A stretch of 22,790 nt of DNA from an uncultured Coriobacteriales bacterium (GTDB lineage: Bacteria > Actinomycetota > Coriobacteriia > Coriobacteriales > Eggerthellaceae), in contig CAMPNZ010000020.1 in NCBI GenBank assembly GCA_946892075.1, positions 1 to 22,790 on the forward strand, written 5' to 3'. Positions 16,065-22,790 of the stretch are shown in pieces. The stretch's first letter is position 1. Each line of letters begins with the position of its first letter. The translations under genes and the position numbers were made by a program. Under the pieces are notes generated by a model. It saw nothing but the letters and a program-made list of their open reading frames with translations. It had not been told where the DNA came from and did no database searches.

Positions 16065-16631
16065 ATGAGAAATTCTGAAAAAACCTTAACCTATGGTACA
16101 AGCGCTCTTAAAGCAAGCAAGAAAACAGCTTCTTATCTGCAGTATCGTCATGTAAAACAAACGAACGGAACGCACAATCGTGCGCGCATACATCTTATTG
16201 TACCTTTCAATGTTATACCTACCTATGAACAAGTGTTCGATAAGCGTATTTCATATTATAACATCGCCTCTTCTTCGTCAACAAAGCTTTATACCATGAG
16301 CACTAAAGCTGATACATCTATTCATAATGAACTTCAACACCAGCAGTATGTAGGCGCGCCAACGCAGAGCGGACGTGCATTGCAACGTTGCATGTTGTCT
16401 GCAAGTACAGCTTTAGCGGCTGCTATGAAACGAGCTTGCATGCAGCTTAAACAGAGCGTGTCGCGTACCGGTAAACGCTTGTCTGACAAAAGCGTTGTAT
16501 TGTACGATCTTATTTACAATGATGCTCGAGGAATACCGTTTGATCACGGTTTTGATGCTGCAAGCAAATGGTGGGGTTTAGCGTTTTTACTTGCAAGCGG
16601 AGCTTCGTTGTACATTGCGCTTATGCAATAA
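16065..16631 (+). CDS. Unknown protein, divergent from lexA; candidate SOS-induced division inhibitor
   Basis: I do not recognise a family. The frame encodes 188 residues: a basic, Ser/Thr-rich N-terminal part (1-95), a helical central part with regularly spaced basic residues (105-140), and one strongly hydrophobic C-terminal helix (about 169-187) that suggests a tail-anchored membrane protein. No LysM domain is visible. The gene lies between lexA and nrdR, where actinobacteria and Bacillus carry SOS-induced division suppressors (divS, Rv2719c, yneA), and LexA box 1 overlaps its promoter. Neither the ATG at 16065 nor the in-frame ATG at 16296 has a good ribosome site. LexA box 2 at 16226-16239 lies between them, so the true protein may be only the last 111 residues. 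Division inhibition is an inference from position and control, not from sequence similarity. Confidence 0.7.
   Translation: MRNSEKTLTYGTSALKASKKTASYLQYRHVKQTNGTHNRARIHLIVPFNVIPTYEQVFDKRISYYNIASSSSTKLYTMSTKADTSIHNELQHQQYVGAPTQSGRALQRCMLSASTALAAAMKRACMQLKQSVSRTGKRLSDKSVVLYDLIYNDARGIPFDHGFDAASKWWGLAFLLASGASLYIALMQ
16226..16239. promoter_or_regulatory. LexA (SOS) box 2, inside the long reading frame
   Basis: TGAACAAGTGTTCG matches CGAACnnnnGTTCG at all but the first base and contains the perfect core GAAC-n4-GTTC. Possible -10 elements TATTAT (16254-16259) or TATAAC (16257-16262) lie just downstream, ahead of the ATG at 16296. Confidence 0.72.
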
Positions 16632-16663
16632 ATTAAGCATGTAGGAGAAGGTCTGTAATATCA

Positions 16664-16693
16664 TTCAGTAAGCGTCCTGTTTCGTGTTATGCT
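16664..16693 (+). promoter_or_regulatory. Possible promoter for the nrdR operon
   Basis: TTCAGT (16664-16669) and TATGCT (16688-16693) are 18 bases apart, and the -10 is preceded by TGT in extended form. It is a weak match. I could not recognise a clear NrdR box nearby. Confidence 0.35.
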
Positions 16694-16770
16694 ATGACAG
16701 AAGGGAAAACAGATGGTGCTAGTAAGAACCTGTCTTCCGTATAAGCATCAGTCCATGTTAAAGGAGTCGT

Positions 16771-17220
16771 ATGCGTTGTACAGCGTGTGGCAATTTGGAG
16801 TCAAAGGTCATTGACTCTCGGCCCTCAGAAGATAATAGCTCTATACGTCGGCGCCGTGAGTGCCTTGCGTGTGGTCATCGTTTTACAACCTACGAACGCA
16901 TGACCGACTGTCCGCTTATGGTCATTAAGGCTGATAATTCATCAGAGGTGTTTGATCGAACAAAACTTATGCATGGGTTGATAATTGCGTGTGCTAAGCG
17001 TCATATTGCACCGTCGCAACTTGATCAAATTGCCGATGAAATTGAGAACAGCGCTCGTAATAAAACGAAAAGCGAGATTAGTTCGCGTGAAATTGGCTCA
17101 TTGGTTATGCAGCATCTTGCTAAGATTGACGTTGTTGCCTACATTCGCTTTGCAAGTGTTTATAAGAAATTTGACAGTATACAGGAGTTTTCCGACATAG
17201 TGAAAGGGTTATCCTCGTGA
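16771..17220 (+). CDS. nrdR: Transcriptional repressor NrdR
   Basis: NrdR represses ribonucleotide reductase genes in response to ATP and dATP. The 149-residue protein has the N-terminal zinc ribbon with C3-C6 and C31-C34, the basic RRRRECLACGHRFTTYER segment, and an ATP-cone domain from about residue 49 (VIKADNSSEVFDRTKL) to 139. Length is exactly that of the family. AAGGAG at 16761-16766 precedes the ATG by 4 bases. The stop overlaps the dut start as GTGA, tying control of dNTP synthesis to removal of dUTP. The lexA/unknown gene/nrdR order is typical of Actinobacteria. Confidence 0.97.
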   Translation: MRCTACGNLESKVIDSRPSEDNSSIRRRRECLACGHRFTTYERMTDCPLMVIKADNSSEVFDRTKLMHGLIIACAKRHIAPSQLDQIADEIENSARNKTKSEISSREIGSLVMQHLAKIDVVAYIRFASVYKKFDSIQEFSDIVKGLSS

Positions 17221-17666
17221 GTGAGCATATAACATTACCAATTAAGGCACTGCGTGACGATATTGAATTGCCAACGTATGCTTATGAAGGGGATGCGGGA
17301 TTAGATTTACGCTCGGCAGAGTGTTACACCATTGAGCCGTCACAACGAGCTTTGATATCAACAGGTTTTGCCATAGCGCTTCCAAATGGATATGCCGGCT
17401 TCGTGGCGCCTCGCAGTGGGCTTGCTGTTAAGCATGGCATAACGGTTACTAATGCACCGGGGCTTATCGATAGCGGCTATCGCGGTGAAATTAAAGTATC
17501 GCTGTTAAACACCAGTACAGATAGCGCGTTTGTTATCGAAAAAGGAGATAGAATTGCGCAGCTTGTTGTTGTACCGGTACCACAAGTTAATTTGGTTGTA
17601 TGCAATGAATTAACCGAAACTCAAAGAGGCGAGGGTGGTTTTGGTTCGAGCGGAGTACGTGCATGA
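17217..17666 (+). CDS. dut: dUTP diphosphatase (trimeric dUTPase)
   Basis: Dut hydrolyses dUTP to dUMP and pyrophosphate, keeping uracil out of DNA and supplying thymidylate synthesis. All five trimeric-dUTPase motifs appear in order in 149 residues: motif 1 DAGLDLRS (26-33), motif 2 PRSGLA (65-70), motif 3 APGLIDSGYRGE with catalytic D85, motif 4 RIAQLV (112-117) and motif 5 RGEGGFGSSG (137-146). The GTG start at 17217 overlaps the nrdR stop, with AAAGGG at 17203-17208. The stop overlaps the next gene as ATGA. Confidence 0.97.
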   Translation: MSEHITLPIKALRDDIELPTYAYEGDAGLDLRSAECYTIEPSQRALISTGFAIALPNGYAGFVAPRSGLAVKHGITVTNAPGLIDSGYRGEIKVSLLNTSTDSAFVIEKGDRIAQLVVVPVPQVNLVVCNELTETQRGEGGFGSSGVRA

Positions 17667-18478
17667 GCAATTCTGTTTCAAATGATACGACAAGCAAGAA
17701 TAACACTACGTCATCAGCACAAATGCCTTCATTAGACCATGGGCAGGCGGGTGCGGCTAACCATGCCGTGAACGCTTATAGCAATGAGCCTCAGGCGCAT
17801 AATACACCTGAAACAGCTCATAGTAATCTCGTAGCAAGCGCTTCTCACGACACGAATAATGCTCAAAGCGAAACAAGTGAAAAAATAGAAGCCGATGCGC
17901 AAAGCGCGTCGGCGGATACCACGCCAGCAGCATCATTTGAAAATGAGCCACGAGATAACTCGGAAACTAACGATGCTGAGTCATCATACCGTTCGGAAAC
18001 TAACAACGCTTCTGGTTCAGAACAACAAGACGCTCACGGCAAACCTGCGCGCACGTACATCCGACTTAAAAATACAACGGCCGCTGAACTTTCACAATTA
18101 GAAAGTGGCAGAAAGCTTATATCATTTACGCGCGTTGCAGCACCCGTGTCTCTCCTTATTGGAGGTGTTCTCTTAAGCGGAATATCGCTCATATGCGCAA
18201 TTATTTCGTATCTCAAAATTACGAGGGTCTTAAAACGCCACACAGAGCTCGATCTTGATGATTTTCGACTATTTATACGTCCCGTCAAAATTGCGCTCTT
18301 AATGGCCGTTCTAGCGCTTATTATCAACGCAGCCTTTTTATACGTTGAATATCCGCGCATTTTAGAGGCTGTAGAGACAGGGCAGATGTCTGCACTCTTT
18401 AATTCAAACCCTGCGCCCAATACGGTATCTCCAGGAACGCAAGCGGCGCCTCAACCGGGAAGCACTACGTGGGGCTAA
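17663..18478 (+). CDS. Unknown two-helix membrane protein with long disordered N-terminus
   Basis: No family recognised. The 271 residues divide into a low-complexity, polar N-terminal half (1-130; rich in N, S, T, A, E, Q, without hydrophobic runs), a short basic segment, a membrane helix at about 158-185 (PVSLLIGGVLLSGISLICAI), a charged loop 186-206 (ITRVLKRHTELDLDDFRLF), a second helix at about 207-228, and a Pro-rich tail. The two-helix core resembles small membrane proteins with DUF4190-like layouts, but I cannot confirm this. The start overlaps the dut stop (ATGA), so it is coexpressed with nrdR and dut. There is no signal peptide; the N-terminal half is probably cytoplasmic. Confidence 0.82.
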   Translation: MSNSVSNDTTSKNNTTSSAQMPSLDHGQAGAANHAVNAYSNEPQAHNTPETAHSNLVASASHDTNNAQSETSEKIEADAQSASADTTPAASFENEPRDNSETNDAESSYRSETNNASGSEQQDAHGKPARTYIRLKNTTAAELSQLESGRKLISFTRVAAPVSLLIGGVLLSGISLICAIISYLKITRVLKRHTELDLDDFRLFIRPVKIALLMAVLALIINAAFLYVEYPRILEAVETGQMSALFNSNPAPNTVSPGTQAAPQPGSTTWG

Positions 18479-18936
18479 GCCGTTATTGACTCTCACAGCG
18501 TTGCAGTGCGTGTCGGAATGCCGCTGTGCTTAGAATAAGCATGCACCAAGTGCTTTACTGATCGTGTTTTATGCGCTGTTATGCCTGATCAGCATACGCG
18601 CTTGCCATTGCGCTTGAGCTCGGATATGTAACGTATTAGTTAGATAGGCGCTCACGAGTGCAGCTTTCCCGCACGTCTTTCTTGTTATATAAATTAGATA
18701 TAATATAAGTTATGTAAACTAGACAACGAGAATAAGAAAGCAAGCTTAGAAGAATCGTTTTGCAAAGCATAAACCTTTGTATGCATCAATGAGGCATACT
18801 CTCTACTCCATGTAATGTCCCGCGTATGCGCACAAAGCGTTAATGTATTGTAGCGTGCCATGCGTAACATTTACGTACAGGCTTTTGCCGTTATAACTTT
18901 TGCGTACATACTTAGTTTGTAATGCATATTTCGCTG
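18479..18936. other. 458-base intergenic region, no gene recognised
   Basis: No convincing gene, tRNA or terminator is seen. The region contains inverted repeats CACAGCG/CGCTGTG (18494-18500 and 18522-18528) and CTGATC/GATCAG (18558-18563 and 18587-18592), neither followed by a T run. There is also an AT-rich patch at 18685-18718 with TATAAT at 18699-18704 but no matching -35. A small RNA or decayed gene is possible. Confidence 0.45.
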
Positions 18937-19371
18937 TTATTCGTCAGTTTCCGCAACGCTTAAATACGCTTCATATAGCCCAGGCAAACGGTGCTTGATG
19001 CTAATCGGGCGAAACGTGCGCGCATCAACGATGCAAACGCTTACCGAGCCTGTCGAATAAGGATGCGCACACTGTGCATCCGCGCCAGCACGCACTTCAA
19101 ACGCATAGGTAATCCGCGTTGCGCGCAGCTTGCTTACCCAAACGGTTACACTTGCTGTATCGCCATAGCGCAAAGGCTTGTGATATGAAATTTGAAGGTC
19201 AACCACAGGCGACATGACCCCTTGTTTTTCCAGTTCAGCGTAGGGAAATCCTAAATCGGCAATAAAACGCGAGCGCGCATCTTCAAAATACAGGGCATAG
19301 TTGGCGTGATAGACCACGCCCATGCAGTCGGTTTCGCTGTATCGAATGGGAATGTTGTAAGTTTTTTTCAT
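18937..19371 (-). CDS. Acyl-CoA thioesterase, hotdog fold (YbgC/FcbC-like)
   Basis: This is a predicted thioesterase of the 4-hydroxybenzoyl-CoA thioesterase-like group. The 144 residues open with IPIRYSETDCMGVVYHANYALYFEDAR, which contains the family signature D15-x-x-G-x-V-x-x-x-x-Y with the catalytic aspartate. It continues with the hotdog strand pattern (DLQISYHKPLRYGD, SVTVWVSKLRATRITYAFEV). I choose the ATG at 19371; a GTG at 19380 lies within the ribosome-site sequence AAAGGTGAG. It is divergent from menA, so a role near quinone synthesis (for example release of DHNA from its CoA ester) is possible but unproven; YbgC-type enzymes act on various acyl-CoAs. Confidence 0.86.
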   Translation of the reverse strand: MKKTYNIPIRYSETDCMGVVYHANYALYFEDARSRFIADLGFPYAELEKQGVMSPVVDLQISYHKPLRYGDTASVTVWVSKLRATRITYAFEVRAGADAQCAHPYSTGSVSVCIVDARTFRPISIKHRLPGLYEAYLSVAETDE

Positions 19372-19489
19372 TACGCTCACCTTTTTTCAATAACAAGTTG
19401 TCGGCATTCGCGCCGTGTAGATTTTTTTGAACCTGTGTGCAACAATAGGAGCGTTATACGAAATAACCGTGATAGGAATAACGAACACT

Positions 19490-20524
19490 ATGACTGATGA
19501 ACGCTTACAACCGCCAGTTCAACAAGATAAAACGCCTATGTGCCAACACAATACTACCGCTTCAGAAGCAAGCATGCAAGAGAATCGTGAGGCCTGTGCG
19601 CAACCTGAACCCGAAGCGCAAAACGCCTGGACACCGCTTAGTTTCAAGCTTGCACTGCAACTTGCCGCTCCACACACGTGGCCTGCTGCGCTTATTCCGT
19701 TCTTGTATGGCTTTTGTGTTGCGTTTCGCAGCGTCGATGAGCTTTCGTATGGCGCCGCGTTTATCATGTTGATTATCGTTATTCTGTTTCAATCGGCGGC
19801 AAATACGCTCAACGATTATTTCGACTACAAGAAAGGCGCCGATTCTAAAAACGATTTTGTGGAAGAAAGCGACGCAGTTCTGGTATATCACCACGTAAAT
19901 CCGCAATCGGTGAAGCGCTTGGCAATTGCTTATGTGGTCGTAAGCTTTGTTTTAGGTTTGTATGTTGTGTATGAAAGCGACATCATTCCCCTGCTTATCG
20001 GCATAATTGGCGCGCTGGTGCTAGTGTTTTATTCCGCTGGCAAAACGCCCCTTTCCTATCTGCCACTTGGCGAATTGTCAAGCGGCATCGTTATGGGCGG
20101 CCTTATCCCCTCAGCAGTAACCTATGGATTAACGCAAAGTTACTCCAGCTTGTTTGCCATAAGCCTCATACCGCTGATTTTGCTGGTAGCGCTTATTATG
20201 TTTACCAATAATTTGTCCGACCGCGAGAAAGACCTTTGCTCACACAGGCACACGCTTGCAGGCCGTATGAGCCGTGAACAGGCAAAAACACTCTATGATG
20301 TAGGGATTATCTTGACTATTATCGTTGAAGGTGTGTGCCTTGAATCAATTTTATACGCCGATATTGTGGTTGTTGTGGCCTTCGTGCTTTGCATTGCACC
20401 ATTTGCAGGAGCCCTTTTGCGCAATCCGATAACGCCTGAGATGCGCTTGAAATCGATGCCGCAAATTTTAACGTTTGTGGTGATATGCGGCGTGTTTTAT
20501 TGCCTGGGCTGCATGATGTACTAG
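19490..20524 (+). CDS. menA: UbiA-family prenyltransferase, probable 1,4-dihydroxy-2-naphthoate polyprenyltransferase
   Basis: This integral membrane enzyme probably joins a polyprenyl chain to dihydroxynaphthoate in menaquinone synthesis. In the 344 residues, the first aspartate motif is NTLNDYFDYKKGAD (105-118, with D109, D112 and D118) and the second is NNLSDREKD (240-248, with D244 and D248). About eight hydrophobic helices follow the UbiA pattern, and RTLAGR-type sequence is present as HTLAGRMSREQA. The first 45 residues are polar and longer than usual. The ATG at 19490 is preferred over a TTG at 19427; AGGA at 19474-19477 is 12 bases away, so the start is not certain. MenA is favoured over other UbiA enzymes by motif spacing. 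Its stop overlaps the stop of the convergent FHA gene. Confidence 0.85.
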   Translation: MTDERLQPPVQQDKTPMCQHNTTASEASMQENREACAQPEPEAQNAWTPLSFKLALQLAAPHTWPAALIPFLYGFCVAFRSVDELSYGAAFIMLIIVILFQSAANTLNDYFDYKKGADSKNDFVEESDAVLVYHHVNPQSVKRLAIAYVVVSFVLGLYVVYESDIIPLLIGIIGALVLVFYSAGKTPLSYLPLGELSSGIVMGGLIPSAVTYGLTQSYSSLFAISLIPLILLVALIMFTNNLSDREKDLCSHRHTLAGRMSREQAKTLYDVGIILTIIVEGVCLESILYADIVVVVAFVLCIAPFAGALLRNPITPEMRLKSMPQILTFVVICGVFYCLGCMMY

Positions 20525-20961
20525 CGCGTATAGTACAGGCAAAATTCGCCAATTTGAATTTTGTCGCCAGAGGATAGCGTAATTGTATCAATCAGCTTGT
20601 CGTTTACCCACACGCCATTAAATGAATGCTCATCAATAAGAACGATAGCATCTTTTGACACTTGCAGCTTAGCGTGCTTGCGCGAAACCGTCATGTCGTT
20701 AAGGAAAATTTCGCAGGTCGGCGCACGGCCAATAGTTAGTTCACCAGGCATAAGACTAATAACGGCGCCTGAATAAGGGCCACGTATAATCTTGAACTGG
20801 CCATAGTCGCGATTGCTTGCTGTTGGAACCTCCTCGCTTTTAAGCGGAAGATGTACCGGCGCAAATTCGCGCGTTTCACCGTTAAACGTAAAGCCACAAG
20901 CAGGGCATACGCTTGCATTCTCTTCACATTTCTGCGTACACACAGGACACGTTTTTGTCAT
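20521..20961 (-). CDS. Zinc-ribbon and FHA-domain protein
   Basis: The 146-residue protein probably recognises phosphothreonine. It has an N-terminal zinc ribbon (C5-x2-C8 and C19-x2-C22), a short linker, and one FHA domain (about 55-145). The FHA hallmarks are present: G78-R79 in TIGRA, S93-R94-K95-H96 in VSRKHAKL, and N115-G116 in FNGVWVND. The minus-strand ribosome site AGGGGTG (20967-20973) is 5 bases from the ATG. It follows the carboxypeptidase gene by about 76 bases on the same strand. In actinobacteria such proteins often serve Ser/Thr kinase signalling in cell-wall control; no kinase is visible in this window. Confidence 0.9.
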   Translation of the reverse strand: MTKTCPVCTQKCEENASVCPACGFTFNGETREFAPVHLPLKSEEVPTASNRDYGQFKIIRGPYSGAVISLMPGELTIGRAPTCEIFLNDMTVSRKHAKLQVSKDAIVLIDEHSFNGVWVNDKLIDTITLSSGDKIQIGEFCLYYTR

Positions 20962-21016
20962 CGATACACCCCTACTCCATTGTTGGCTGCAAGCGTAAAC
21001 TTTTGAATGCGCTGCC

Positions 21017-21044
21017 TTACACGTTACACGTTACACGTTACACG
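21017..21044. repeat. Four exact tandem copies of TTACACG
   Basis: Copies are at 21017-21023, 21024-21030, 21031-21037 and 21038-21044. On the minus strand the unit is CGTGTAA, and the stop codon of the carboxypeptidase gene lies in the copy at 21038-21044. Changes in copy number would leave the protein unchanged. Confidence 0.95.
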
Positions 21045-22717
21045 CGAGAACGCGCATCGTGTACAAGCCGCGCGGTGTTGTACAGCTCGATTGTAACATC
21101 ACTTTCGGCTTTGTTTTGCATCAGGCCTCCAAGAAATTCCTCAATTGCCTGAAATATGCCGTCAAGCGAAAAACCTTCCGTGTGTGGCTTTGCGTTCACG
21201 TTATACACAAGAAGAGGAACTTCCTCAATCAGAGCGTTGTTTTGGTAAAACTGCAACTTCCCTACCTCATCGCCGATGCGCGCATGGGCAATCGAGCGCG
21301 TAAGCGCCACACGCTGCGCGATATTACCACCAAACATGTTAATTTGGCGAACGGGAAAACTTGTTGTTGTAACATCAACAGAAAACTCTGAACTGGGGAT
21401 ACCAATGCGCGCAAGCACAGGGAGATTTTGGTGTTGCGCATCAACGGGAGCGGCGTTCAGCTTATTCAGAATTGGTTTTGCCTGTTCATCGGACAGCGTC
21501 TGCGGAGTACTGACAAATGTATACTGAACGAAATGCCCGTACGCCCATTCAAACAATTTTTTAGTATCTCTAAATCGGTCCTGGTCTGAGCTCGATTTTA
21601 TGACAACTGAAACCAACAAGCGACCCTGATTGTTGCGAGCGGCTCCCATAAAAGCGAAGCCGGCGGCATCGGTTGTTCCTGTTTTTATACCGCGCGCGAA
21701 TTGGTAATTATACAGAAGGTGATTGTGTCCGGTAAGCTCTACTGCCGTATCAACGCCGTTTCGTTTTACATGAATTATCGTCGTCAATGGAACAGCTTTT
21801 GAATCGTTAGAAAATGCTGGATCCGCTGCGCCTGATGAATGCTTAGCATCGCGTACATACTTGGCATTCACCACATTGAGCCCTCTCATTGAGAAAATTT
21901 CTTCAAGCTCGGGGTGCTTCATTGCTTCAAGCGCAATGAGACCCTGATCGTAGGCGCAGCTGTGCAAATTGCCTGCAAAGGCGCCATTATCCAAGCCGTG
22001 AGGGTTTTCGTAGACTGTATCTTTGCATCCAAGACGCGCTGCATAGGCATTCATTTCTTTGATAAATGCCTGGTAACCAGGAGTATGTTTGGGTTTTGAC
22101 GCTCCGTGCGATGCAGCGGAAGTAGACTTTGAACTTTGTGCGTGAGCATTGGACGTGGCATGCGCGGCGGTATTCGCGCTGGTGGTGGCATTAGCCTGCG
22201 CAGGAGCGTTTGCACTTGACGTGCCGTCTTGCGTACCAGCGGAGCCTTCCTCGCTTGATGCTGATCCTTGCTTTTCAAGTATCAGCGCACCGACGCTTTC
22301 AGCAATGCTAACAGCAGCATCGTTGCCTGAGGGAATAAGCAGCGCTTTGAGTGCGGCGCTTAAAGGCATGGTATCGCCTGCTTTAAGATGCGCGGACGAT
22401 TCGCCTACCCGCGCGGCTTCTTTTGTTACTGTTATGGTGGTTGTAAGTGGCGCATTTTCAACAGCAACAAGCGCTGTCATAACTTTTGTAATCGAGGCAA
22501 TGGGATTTGCTTTATACGCATCGCGGGCAAACAGCACCGTGCCCGATGCATCCATAACAACAGCCATTTCTGCTGTAATAGAAGGGCACTGATCAACTGG
22601 AATCGACAAACTGCTTACAGAGCCAGCCTGCGTTTGGTCGGAGTTACGCACGTCAGCAAAGGCTGTGTGCTGGGTGTTGCTGTTTGGTGTGCACTGCGCG
22701 CCGCCATCGTGCAACAT
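21038..22717 (-). CDS. D-Ala-D-Ala carboxypeptidase (DacA/PBP5 family), 5' end abnormal
   Basis: Predicted to trim the terminal D-alanine from peptidoglycan stem peptides outside the membrane. The catalytic triad motifs of S11 peptidases are present: S75-x-x-K78 in ASITK, S130-G-N132, and K345-T-G347 in GIKTGTT. A PBP5-like C-terminal domain follows (about 410-540). Between the SGN motif and the rest of the domain lies a low-complexity insert (about 151-210) of Ala, Ser, Thr and Asn. The first residues have no hydrophobic signal peptide, although the enzyme needs export. The frame is closed by a TAA at 22760-22762, only 14 codons before the ATG, and no ribosome site precedes the ATG. Either the signal is lost or frameshifted, or the true start lies differently; the window edge prevents a decision. 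Confidence 0.85.
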   Translation of the reverse strand: MLHDGGAQCTPNSNTQHTAFADVRNSDQTQAGSVSSLSIPVDQCPSITAEMAVVMDASGTVLFARDAYKANPIASITKVMTALVAVENAPLTTTITVTKEAARVGESSAHLKAGDTMPLSAALKALLIPSGNDAAVSIAESVGALILEKQGSASSEEGSAGTQDGTSSANAPAQANATTSANTAAHATSNAHAQSSKSTSAASHGASKPKHTPGYQAFIKEMNAYAARLGCKDTVYENPHGLDNGAFAGNLHSCAYDQGLIALEAMKHPELEEIFSMRGLNVVNAKYVRDAKHSSGAADPAFSNDSKAVPLTTIIHVKRNGVDTAVELTGHNHLLYNYQFARGIKTGTTDAAGFAFMGAARNNQGRLLVSVVIKSSSDQDRFRDTKKLFEWAYGHFVQYTFVSTPQTLSDEQAKPILNKLNAAPVDAQHQNLPVLARIGIPSSEFSVDVTTTSFPVRQINMFGGNIAQRVALTRSIAHARIGDEVGKLQFYQNNALIEEVPLLVYNVNAKPHTEGFSLDGIFQAIEEFLGGLMQNKAESDVTIELYNTARLVHDARSRV

Positions 22718-22790
22718 GGTGCGTGACGAAGCGTCGTCGGAGTAGAAACTGCCAGTCGATTATGTTGCTAAATGTGAAGAAAAAGAAGTT

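Noticed and set aside
18494..18592. Inverted repeats after the two-helix membrane protein gene as terminator or small RNA
   Set aside because: Loops exceed 20 bases and no T run follows; kept only as a note on the intergenic region.

Overview
The window reads as chromosomal core DNA from a high-density, low-to-mid GC actinobacterium, most likely of the class Coriobacteriia (an Eggerthellaceae-type organism; a Cryptobacterium-like genome would fit, but this is inferred from gene content and order and is not proven). Supporting signs are the lexA / divergent gene / nrdR / dut order known from Actinobacteria, the presence of dapL, and an RNase Y gene beside recA-recX. Nothing looks like a prophage, transposon, CRISPR array, rRNA or tRNA.

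Layout. (1) 1-1283: 3' end of recA, then recX. (2) 1527-9038: a long co-oriented run of RNase Y (rny), an unrecognised GHKL-fold ATPase, miaB, miaA, dapF and dapL, closed by a good intrinsic terminator at 9194-9237. (3) 9365-14981: a phosphate module of pstS, pstC, pstA and pstB, followed by an OmpR/PhoB-type response regulator and a PhoR-type histidine kinase; no phoU is present. A direct repeat resembling a PHO box and a perfect hairpin lie upstream. (4) 15306-16631: lexA on the minus strand facing a divergent unknown gene, with one LexA box inside the lexA promoter and a second box 200 bp into the divergent reading frame. (5) 16771-18478: nrdR, dut and a two-helix membrane protein with overlapping stop/start codons. 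(6) 18937-22717: a hotdog thioesterase (minus), a MenA-type prenyltransferase (plus), then a zinc-ribbon/FHA protein and a D-Ala-D-Ala carboxypeptidase (both minus).

How the genes work together. RecA, RecX and LexA form the SOS circuit; the divergent gene at 16065 sits where other Gram-positives keep an SOS-induced division inhibitor (yneA, divS, Rv2719c). NrdR and Dut control deoxynucleotide supply and purity. DapL and DapF are successive steps to meso-diaminopimelate for peptidoglycan and lysine, and the carboxypeptidase trims the same peptidoglycan stems. MiaA and MiaB act in sequence on tRNA adenosine 37. The Pst transporter and its two-component system form a phosphate uptake and sensing unit.

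The two most interesting loci are the doubly LexA-boxed unknown gene (16065-16631) and the MutL-like GHKL ATPase (3139-4440), which occupies the rny-miaB-miaA neighbourhood where Bacillus carries mutS-mutL. Both functional proposals are inferences.
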